Source: CAZYJR01 sp964647905
GTDB lineage: Bacteria; Desulfobacterota; DSM-4660; Desulfatiglandales; HGW-15
Length of the DNA: 64,000 nucleotides
NCBI GenBank assembly: GCA_964647905.1
Contig: CAZYJR010000010.1
Coordinates: forward strand, 47,439-111,438
Direction of reading: 5' to 3'
In this document: positions 43,102 through 50,392 of the stretch, piece after piece
Layout: every line of letters begins with the position of its first letter
How positions within the stretch are numbered: position 1 is the stretch's first letter
Notes under the pieces: model-generated
What the model was told of the DNA's origin: nothing
The model's input: the letters and a program-made list of their open reading frames with translations, nothing else
Databases searched by the model: none
Translations under genes and position numbers: made by a program

Positions 43102-44624
43102 GTAGGAGAAAACATTTGTCAGCGCTCGGCTCGGGAAGGATCACCAGGGCATACCAAGGGGGGCTGAGCAGGCGGTTCAGCTACTCCCTGACCGCAATCG
43201 TGACCCTGATAATGATCCTCTTCTCCGCAGTAGTCGCCTTCTACACGGTCGCCAGGGTCAACGAGGACTTGGAGCAGGAGGCGACGGAGATCATAAGGCT
43301 GGCTGAGACCTCTTTGGCTTCGGCCGTTTGGCAGATCGACTACTCCTCGGTCAACGATTTCCTGGAAGCCATATTCGTCGATGAGACCTTTTACTGGAAG
43401 ACAAAGGAAAAGGGTCTGAATTTCCTGACCCGAATCGACCCGGGCGTACCGGAGGCAGTGATACTGGACGAGGTGCGCCTCCGCCAGATCCTCTTCAACC
43501 TGATCGGCAACGCGGTCAAGTTCACGCACGAGGGTGCCATCGAGTTGACCCTTATCAAGAGGGACAAGGACTCGACCGGGAGGCTCCTGGACCTGATCTT
43601 CTCGGTCCGAGACACGGGCATCGGGATCGCCCGTGGAGAGACGGGCTCGATTTTTGATGCATTCCGGCAGCAAGAGGGGCAGAGCACCAAGAGATACGCG
43701 GGCACCGGACTGGGCCTTACCATAACCAAGAGACTGGTGGACATTATGGGCGGACGCATCTCAGTGAACAGCACACCCGGAGAAGGGAGCGTTTTCGAAG
43801 TGACCCTCTCCGACGTGGCTGTGGCCGATGCCGCCGAGACCGGAGACCTGACGGATCCGGCAGACATCAAAGCCTTGAGTTTCCTGGATGCAAGACTCCT
43901 CGTAGTGGACGATATGGAGGAGAATCGTTCCATGATAAAGGAGTACCTCCAGCCCCACGACGTGAACATACTGGAGGCCGAAACGGGGGAAGAGGCCCTT
44001 GAGATGATCAAGGAGGCCCCGCCCGACCTCGTTCTCATGGATATCAAGCTTCCCGGCATGGACGGCTACGAGGCCACGCGGATCATCAAGGAGGACCCTG
44101 ATCTCAAACCCACCCCGGTGATAGGATTCACCGCACTTGCCATGAAGGACGAAGAGGAACGAGCCGCACTGGCGGGCTGTGACGGGTATCTTAAAAAACC
44201 CTTGCAAAAAAGAGACCTGCTGGAAGAGCTCAAGAGGCACCTTCCATATCGGATGGACGGCCGAGAGGGCCCGCCCCCTCCGTCTGACGAGATGGAATCA
44301 CCTCAGGCCAATCCGAGCCCTGGCAGGACCCACACCCCTGAGCGGCTCTCAGGGGTGATCGAGGCCCTCGATGGGCGTTTCGAACTCCAATGGGAACGGG
44401 TGAGAAAGCGTATGGTCATAAACGAGATAAGGGATTTTGCCCTGGAGATAAGAGACCTGGGAGTCGAGGCCGGGATCACCGCCCTCAATCAATGGGGCGA
44501 GCAACTGGCTGAAGCGGCCGGGCGCTTCGATATCGACGGGATTCAACGCGCCCTGGCCGGCTTCCCCGACCTCCGCAACGAGGTCTTGCGATTGATCCGG
44601 GATGAACCCTTGCCGGAGGCATGA
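43098..44624 (+). CDS. Hybrid histidine kinase lacking its dimerisation/H-box domain
   Basis: 508 residues. An N-terminal TM (~32-54) and the start of a periplasmic sensor (LAETSLASAVWQIDYSSVND) are present, then FVDETFYW (to residue 100) runs directly into KTKEKGLNFLTRIDP, normally found just before the ATPase domain. The rest of the sensor, the second TM, HAMP/PAS and the HisKA domain with the phospho-accepting histidine are absent. HATPase ~115-237 is intact (NLIGNAVKF, DTGIGI, GTGLGLTITKRL). A receiver domain (~265-385) has D315 in LVLMDIKLPG. Without a histidine it cannot autophosphorylate in the usual way. Looks like an in-frame internal deletion of ~300 or more residues. Confidence 0.85.
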   Translation: MSRRKHLSALGSGRITRAYQGGLSRRFSYSLTAIVTLIMILFSAVVAFYTVARVNEDLEQEATEIIRLAETSLASAVWQIDYSSVNDFLEAIFVDETFYWKTKEKGLNFLTRIDPGVPEAVILDEVRLRQILFNLIGNAVKFTHEGAIELTLIKRDKDSTGRLLDLIFSVRDTGIGIARGETGSIFDAFRQQEGQSTKRYAGTGLGLTITKRLVDIMGGRISVNSTPGEGSVFEVTLSDVAVADAAETGDLTDPADIKALSFLDARLLVVDDMEENRSMIKEYLQPHDVNILEAETGEEALEMIKEAPPDLVLMDIKLPGMDGYEATRIIKEDPDLKPTPVIGFTALAMKDEEERAALAGCDGYLKKPLQKRDLLEELKRHLPYRMDGREGPPPPSDEMESPQANPSPGRTHTPERLSGVIEALDGRFELQWERVRKRMVINEIRDFALEIRDLGVEAGITALNQWGEQLAEAAGRFDIDGIQRALAGFPDLRNEVLRLIRDEPLPEA

Positions 44625-44687
44625 TCCGCAAGCCGGGATCCCGGTGCTTGCAGTGCGAGAGGCCTAAAGAATCAAAGGAGAAACGAG

Positions 44688-45341
44688 ATGCCCGAAAGCG
44701 AGACCGCCGCCGGCAGGAGCCCGCTCATACTGATAGTCGACGACCTGTAAATCAATATAAGGGTCCTGGCCAACCTGCTGAGTGGACACTCATATGATAT
44801 AGCATTCGCCACAAGCGGTGAACAGGCCCTTGCCATGGTGCGGGAGCTGGAGCCGGACCTCATTCTCTTGGACATAATGATGCCGGGCATGGACGGTCTC
44901 GAGGTGTGCCGCAAACTCAAGGGCATGGATGAGACCCGCGAGACTCCGGTCATCTTCCTTACCGCAAAGACCGAGACCGAGGACATAGTCAGGGGCTTCG
45001 AGGCGGGAGGCGTGGACTACATCACCAAGCCGTTCCAGGCAGTGGAGCTGCTGGCAAGGGTAAAGACCCACCTCGAGCTCAAGAAGGCCCGGGAGACGCG
45101 GGACCGCTTGATCGGAGAGCTTCGTGAAGCCCTTGACAAGGTGCGGGTTCTCTCCGGGCTCCTGCCCATATGTTCCTACTGCAAGAAGATCCGGGACGAC
45201 CAAGGCTACTGGAGCAGGGTGGAGGAATACATCACCGAGCACTCGGATGTCACCTTCTCCCACGGCATCTGCCCGGACTGCATGGAAAAACACTTCTCAT
45301 ATCTCGCCGAACACCAAGAGGCCGCCTCACCTGAATCATGA
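44688..45341 (+). pseudogene. Response regulator interrupted by an in-frame TAA
   Basis: Translation from the ATG at 44688 (AAAGGAG upstream) gives a normal receiver start (SPLILIVDDL), then TAA at 44748-44750, then INIRVLANLLSGHSYDIAFA in the same frame, continuing to the end. D in LILLDIMMPGMDG is the phospho-acceptor. The C-terminus has the LLPICSYCKKIRDDQGYW ... HGICPDC cysteine motif found on many regulators of this type. A CAA-to-TAA transition would explain the stop. An internal ATG at 44835 would give a receiver without its first strand and acidic pair, unlikely to function. Confidence 0.8.
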
Positions 45342-45516
45342 TTCGGGAAGCGAGTGCGGCTGACACCCCGCTTCGAACTCTGGACTTCGGATTTGCCGCT
45401 TGACATTTGAAAAGCCATTCCGCAGGAAAGGAAATAATTCATGTAACGAAATGAGGGCAAGAGCGAGGGGAGCGGATGACCCAAGGCGGATCAAGGGTTT
45501 GGAGGAGGCTGCTGAT

Positions 45517-46587
45517 ATGTCGAGAGTGCTGATCCACCCGGCGACATACGAGACCATCCGGGAGGCCGTGGACCGGGCCTTCGAGATCTTTTCCCAGGAT
45601 CTCGAGGGAAAGCGCGTATTGATCAAACCCAACGTGCTCCGCGCCTCCAAGCCCGATGAAGGCATCACCACCCACCCTTCCCTGCTCCGGGCCGTGGTGG
45701 ACAAGGTGGAGGGCCTGGGGCCGGGAAAGATCGTGGTGGGCGACAATCCGGGGCTCATGAGCTACGGTGCGAACGAGGAGAGCTTCCGGCAGACCGGCCT
45801 CCTGGAGGCGGCCGGGGGGTACTACGAGAACATAGGAAGCGACTCAGTGGAGCTCGACTTCGACCCGGCCTTTATGCCCCGAGTCACGATCTCCAGGGAG
45901 GTCCTGGAGGCGGATGTGATCATCAGTCTGCCCCGGTTCAAGACCCACGGTCTCACCGTGGTCACGGGCGGCATAAAGAACTCCTACGGCTACCTGCCCG
46001 GAGCCCAGAAGGCAAAGCTCCACCGGGCCGCCGGCTCGGCCGAGCGCTTCCACGATGTGGTGGTGGAGGTTTTCAAGCTCCGGCCGCCTGATCTTTTCAT
46101 TATGGACGCAGTGGTGGGAATGGAGGGCAACGGCCCGGCGTCTCCGGACCTCCGGGAGGTAGGCCGGGTCCTTGCATCGACCGACGCCGTGGCCATGGAT
46201 GCGGTGATGGCCTACATGATGGGGTGCGACCCCGGGAGGCTGCGGTTCCTCCGCCGAGCCAAGGCGTTAGGCCTCGGCGAGTATGAGCTGGACAAGGTCG
46301 AGGTGATCGGCGGGCTCTCCGTGATTCCCGACTACAAGCTCCCGCCCCTGGGAGGAGAAGCCATCCTGGGAAACAAGGAGGTCCAGGACACGATCCGCAG
46401 CAGGACCATACTCTTACCCGCGGTCGACCCGGATCTCTGCACCGGCTGCGGCACGTGCGTGGAGCAGTGCCCCATGGGGGCCCTCTCCATGACCGGGGAG
46501 GACATTCCCCGGGTGGCCGAGGGAGCCTGCATCGCCTGCTTCTGCTGCCAGGAGATCTGCCCGGAAAAGGCCGTCACGCTCCGGTAG
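45517..46587 (+). CDS. DUF362 protein with C-terminal ferredoxin domain
   Basis: 356 residues from the ATG at 45517 (GGAGGAGG upstream). DUF362 region ~1-290 with VLIKPNVLRASKPDEGITTH, KIVVGDNPGLMSYG and ISLPRFKTHGLTVVTGGIKN. The end carries two [4Fe-4S] motifs, CTGCGTCVEQCP and CIACFCCQEICP. Family members are common in anaerobes; function is not defined but an electron-transfer or cofactor role is assumed. 175 bases after the broken response regulator, so probably a separate unit. Confidence 0.88.
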   Translation: MSRVLIHPATYETIREAVDRAFEIFSQDLEGKRVLIKPNVLRASKPDEGITTHPSLLRAVVDKVEGLGPGKIVVGDNPGLMSYGANEESFRQTGLLEAAGGYYENIGSDSVELDFDPAFMPRVTISREVLEADVIISLPRFKTHGLTVVTGGIKNSYGYLPGAQKAKLHRAAGSAERFHDVVVEVFKLRPPDLFIMDAVVGMEGNGPASPDLREVGRVLASTDAVAMDAVMAYMMGCDPGRLRFLRRAKALGLGEYELDKVEVIGGLSVIPDYKLPPLGGEAILGNKEVQDTIRSRTILLPAVDPDLCTGCGTCVEQCPMGALSMTGEDIPRVAEGACIACFCCQEICPEKAVTLR

Positions 46588-46700
46588 ACTCTTCAAAGGC
46601 CCCCCTCATCTTCCCGCACTCCCGGCACAGACGGCACGGCCCTTACAGCGACACGAAGGCCTTGTAGTAGCCGTCCTTGAAGAGCTCGCCTTCCAAGCAA

Positions 46701-47540
46701 TCACTCCTCCTCGCCCCAGGTCTTTCGACTCCGGCTGATCTTCTTCCTGACAATGGACCAGGTCTTGGTCACCAGGAACGACTCCTCGAAACGCTCCAGC
46801 ATGTTCGTGAAGAGCTCATAGGGAACCGTCAGTGAAATCTCGTCGGTCTTGAAGAACTTTCTGGCGGACGGGTCCCAACCCCCGAGCACCGCCCTTGGTT
46901 TTCCCTGAGCCAGGTACTTGCGGGGCCAAGTGATTAGATTTGCGCATGCCGCGCCCCACGGGGAGGCGACTATCTCCGGATCATGAGAGACAAAGGCCGC
47001 CAATTGGTGAAGGCCGCACATGGTCTCGGGCCTGGCGAAAAAAGCGACTACCTCCGGGACCTCTCCTTCCTCGAACAGGCTCAATGGTTTCACCACACAA
47101 TACTTCCCGGTGGCCCAAGGAGGGTCAATGTATTCGAATATACCTCTCAGCACATCCGGCGAATCGCAGTAGAGCTCCCCTTCCATGCGTCCAGGCACGC
47201 CGGTTGAGACATAGTGGATGATAGTCTCACTCTGGGGCTTCATGAATCCCAGGAAAAAGGCCCCGCCCGGACACCCGTAGTGGTTGGAGTCGAAATAGGC
47301 GGGGACCCTCTTTTTCCTCGCACGCCATATGTGGCCTATGACGCATGAGAAGCCGCCGAAGACCGACTGCCAGTCGACCTCCCCCTTCTGCTCCTTTTCT
47401 CTGGTGGGAAGATCCAGCGTCTTGGGGGTCAGCCCCTCCTCGGGCCTCTCATCCGTATAGAAGATTCCCATGGGTTCTTCATCGTACCCCAAGGTCTCCA
47501 GAAACCGCGTCAACCCGGTCCATCTCTCTTGCATAAGCAT
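46701..47540 (-). CDS. DUF169 family protein
   Basis: 279 residues. The DUF169 pattern is visible: GYDEEPMGIFYTDE, a NHYGCPGGAFFLGFMKPQSE segment, KPLSLFEEGEVPEVVAFFARPE and SPWGAACANLITWPRKYL. The cysteines in YGCPGG and AACANL are conserved in the family; it is found mainly in anaerobes and archaea and its function is unknown. Same strand as the acetylene-hydratase-like gene and the 36-residue frame between them, so possibly one transcript. A second, frameshifted DUF169 gene is at 58.3 kb. Confidence 0.86.
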   Translation of the reverse strand: MLMQERWTGLTRFLETLGYDEEPMGIFYTDERPEEGLTPKTLDLPTREKEQKGEVDWQSVFGGFSCVIGHIWRARKKRVPAYFDSNHYGCPGGAFFLGFMKPQSETIIHYVSTGVPGRMEGELYCDSPDVLRGIFEYIDPPWATGKYCVVKPLSLFEEGEVPEVVAFFARPETMCGLHQLAAFVSHDPEIVASPWGAACANLITWPRKYLAQGKPRAVLGGWDPSARKFFKTDEISLTVPYELFTNMLERFEESFLVTKTWSIVRKKISRSRKTWGEEE

Positions 47541-47655
47541 TGCCCTCCTCCTTTTCGTGCACCTCTACCACAAATGCCGTCCGGTTTGAAAGGTCCTTCG
47601 CCATGACAGCAAGAGGCCCGTTACGGTCCCTCCCGATTTACGGGTCCCTGGCGAC

Positions 47656-47766
47656 TCACTCCAAGAACTCCACATCGATGGAATCCCCGACGGCCAAGCC
47701 CAGCTCCATGGCCCTTCCCCCGCGCAGTTCAAGCACTTGATCTACAGGGACGTCCTTTCTCTCCAT
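47656..47766 (-). CDS. Possible 36-residue protein
   Basis: ATG at 47766 preceded by GGGGGAG at a good distance. It reads VPVDQVLELRGGRAMELGLA then VGDSIDVEFLE and stops. The sequence looks like a beta-barrel edge of the kind in molybdopterin-binding, DUF192 or AbrB-type domains, but is too short to assign. It lies 56 bases after the acetylene-hydratase-like gene. It could be a real small protein or a leftover of a larger gene. Confidence 0.4.
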   Translation of the reverse strand: MERKDVPVDQVLELRGGRAMELGLAVGDSIDVEFLE

Positions 47767-47822
47767 CCCAAAATCTCCCCCGTATCTGATTCAATTGACA
47801 AACCGCTCGCCGCCGTGACCGA

Positions 47823-50018
47823 TCAGTCCGCCTTGTACACCCTGCAAAGAAAGGCCCGGAGCGGCCATCCGCCGCTGATCGGATTGCACACCTCGGGCGA
47901 ATCGTCCGTAAGGACGTTGATATTGGACCGCCACACCCCGTGCAGGAGGGGCTCGCTCCCGTCTTCTTCCGGGAACCACCAGCCGTGCTGTGCATGGACC
48001 ACCCTTGGGTCTATACCATCGAAGATCCGGCACTTCTGCTTGACCTGTCCCCGCGGTGATTCGATCCAGACCCAGTCCCCGTCCCCGATGCCCAGCTCCG
48101 CGGCCTTCTCCGGGTGCAACTGCATGATAGGATCAGGGTGAATTTTTCTAAGAGGGGCGTTCTGCCGGTGCTCAGAGTGATAATAGGGCAGATGCCTTCC
48201 GCCTGTGATGAGAATCAGGGGGAAATCCTTTGCCAAATCCGGGCGGCTGAAAGGGCTCTCAGGCGGTTCGTGAAACTCGGGCAAAGGGTCATACCCCAGT
48301 TTCTCCAGGACGTTCGAGTAGAGCTCTATCTTTCCGGTGTGGGTGGCAAAACCCAATGACTCGTAGCGGCGGTACTCCTTGCGCGAGGAGAGGAAGCCGC
48401 CCTGCGCCATGAACTCCCCGAAGGTGAGGCCTATGGGCGACAGACGATAATCGTAGTGTTCTTCGAGGCTCTCCCAGGGCCAATCCTCCTCCTGGCCCAT
48501 TTCCAGACCCAACCCCCGCCATATATCGTAATCGTCCCGGCGGTCGTACTGCCCTGGCATGGTCTTCGGCATCGCCCTCTCGCTGCCGATGATCCCAGAG
48601 TACGCCCATATCCAGGGCCTCTCCAGATAAGTGGTTGCAGGGAGTACGTAGTCGGCAAGCTGGGCGCTCGGAGTCATGAAGAAATCCACGGTGACGTATA
48701 GATCCAGGCTCTTCAAGGCCTCGTAGACCAACCTGGTGTTCGGGACAGTCACCATGGGGTTGCTCGAGAGCGTAATCATCCCCCGCACCGGATAGGGCTT
48801 ACCCGTGAGCACGGCCCGGTAGATCGTGGGGCCGTGGGCGAAGACCTCGTAAGAGCTCCGGGCGTTGGCCTCGTTGCCCCAGAGCCTTTTCAGGTTTTCC
48901 TGCGCCAGGTCGAAGCCCTTGCGCGAGAGCAGGCGGAATCTGTCCATCCCCAGGGTCTTCTCGATCTGCCCCTCGGGAAGCCGATCATGCGCCGCCACTT
49001 CCTGCTCATGGACAATGCCGGGATACGGAGTGGTAAAGATGTCACCGCCCTTGACATCCACATTCCCGCAGATCGCGGCCAGCGAGAAGTGGGCGTGAAG
49101 GGCTTCTATGGAATTGGCCTGGTGCTCGAGCCCCATTCCGTGGTTGGTCACCCCGGGCTTTTCCGTCGCATACCACTCGGCGGCCTTGCGTATATCGCCC
49201 TCCGGAATCCATGTGATCCCTGAAACCCGGTCGAGGGGGTAATGAGAGGCCCTCTCCTTCAACTCCTCGAATCCGTGACACCACGAGCCCACAAACTCCC
49301 GGTCGAAGAGCCCCTGTTTAATGATGTGGTTTATCATGCCGAGGGCCAGTGCGGTGTCCGTGCCCGGGCGGATCTGCAGCCAGAGGTCCGCATTCCGCGC
49401 GGAGTCGATCCCCCTGGGATCTATGACTATGATCTTGGCCCTTCCCTCCTCGCGGGCCTTCTGCGCGGCCTTCCAGAAGACATCCCAGTACCGTGGTCCG
49501 CCGCCTCCCCACAGCAGAACGCACTTCGTGTCGGGACGCACCACCGGAAAGACGCGCCACCCAAAGAGTATGTTGCTCAGGACGCAGAACGGCCCGTAGC
49601 AGATCTGTCCGGCACCCGTATGGTTCGGAGAACCCAGAAGGTTGAAAAACCTCTGCCTCATCTCGTCATGGGTCCTCCCTGTGCCGCTGGTGGTGGCGAT
49701 CGCCTCCGGCCCGTGCTCTCCCACTATGCCCCTCATGCGCTCGCCGATCTCCGAAAAGGCCTCCTCCCAGGAGATCTCCTGCCACCGGTTCTCCCCGCGC
49801 TTCCCCACCCGTTTTAAGGGGTGGTTCAATCGCGCCGGGTGGTAGAAGTACTCGATGACGTGCCGCCGGCGCAGGCAGCCCTTGGTGACGGGATAGGACG
49901 ACTTCATCCCTGGAAAATCCATATCCGGCTCGACGGATACCAGCCTGTCGCCATCCACCGTCGCCGCCAGCCGGCAGGCGTTGTGACACTGCATGCAAAC
50001 GACTTTCTTGATATTCAT
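47823..50018 (-). CDS. Acetylene-hydratase-like molybdo/tungstopterin enzyme
   Basis: 731 residues from the ATG at 50018. DMSO-reductase superfamily. Cluster ligands C8, C11, C15 and C48 (CMQCHNAC ... KGC) match the spacing of acetylene hydratase (C9, C12, C16, C46). C140 in GAGQICYGP matches its metal-ligating C141, and the length (731 vs 730) agrees. Other landmarks: LLWGGGGPRYWDVFWKAAQK, VIDPRGIDSARNAD, LSSNPMVTVPNTRLVYEALK and a C-terminal dinucleotide-binding barrel. Acetylene hydratase has an essential Asp right after its second cluster Cys; here that position is H12. So the fold is clear but the reaction may differ. No signal peptide: cytoplasmic. Confidence 0.8.
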   Translation of the reverse strand: MNIKKVVCMQCHNACRLAATVDGDRLVSVEPDMDFPGMKSSYPVTKGCLRRRHVIEYFYHPARLNHPLKRVGKRGENRWQEISWEEAFSEIGERMRGIVGEHGPEAIATTSGTGRTHDEMRQRFFNLLGSPNHTGAGQICYGPFCVLSNILFGWRVFPVVRPDTKCVLLWGGGGPRYWDVFWKAAQKAREEGRAKIIVIDPRGIDSARNADLWLQIRPGTDTALALGMINHIIKQGLFDREFVGSWCHGFEELKERASHYPLDRVSGITWIPEGDIRKAAEWYATEKPGVTNHGMGLEHQANSIEALHAHFSLAAICGNVDVKGGDIFTTPYPGIVHEQEVAAHDRLPEGQIEKTLGMDRFRLLSRKGFDLAQENLKRLWGNEANARSSYEVFAHGPTIYRAVLTGKPYPVRGMITLSSNPMVTVPNTRLVYEALKSLDLYVTVDFFMTPSAQLADYVLPATTYLERPWIWAYSGIIGSERAMPKTMPGQYDRRDDYDIWRGLGLEMGQEEDWPWESLEEHYDYRLSPIGLTFGEFMAQGGFLSSRKEYRRYESLGFATHTGKIELYSNVLEKLGYDPLPEFHEPPESPFSRPDLAKDFPLILITGGRHLPYYHSEHRQNAPLRKIHPDPIMQLHPEKAAELGIGDGDWVWIESPRGQVKQKCRIFDGIDPRVVHAQHGWWFPEEDGSEPLLHGVWRSNINVLTDDSPEVCNPISGGWPLRAFLCRVYKAD

Positions 50019-50392
50019 GGGAGAACTCCAGCAAGTTAGGGCCGGCACTGGGAGAGGCCGGTGAAGGTTTCTTCCGGAAAGGCGTGATGCCCCTACGTGT
50101 AGGTATCCTCATTTTGAGGTTTATCCTAGGCCGAACACAGCAGACTGACAATCGGGGGATGGATGATTTTCAGCAGGGGAAACCTTTCTTAGGGGCTCGC
50201 TGCGCCGCACTGGTGCCAGATACTTCAGCCCTCGATTCTGAGCAAGCAAAATCCGAAAGAACCTGATTTGCCTTGTGTATCACCCATAAACTTTGGTTGC
50301 TTGCCCATCCTGATAACGCGGTATCCTCAGGACATACCACACATAGGAATGATGAGGATGGATAAGGTGGAACAGGCCGTCCCAGTCATTTG
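50019..50392. other. Intergenic region, no supported gene
   Basis: 374 bases between the end of the dockerin-type gene cluster and the acetylene-hydratase-like gene, which is transcribed away from it. A 60-residue + frame at 50084 has no coding character. This marks the change from GC-rich core genes to the more AT-rich accessory region. Confidence 0.5.

Noticed and set aside
46643..46700. Peptide-like reading on the - strand (LEGELFKDGYYKAFVSL before TAA at 46645-46643) just after the DUF169 gene
   Set aside because: Only about 17 residues from a possible TTG; may be a remnant or chance, not enough to call a gene.
50084..50266. 60-residue + strand frame in the intergenic region
   Set aside because: No ribosome site of quality, no recognisable motif, unlikely composition.
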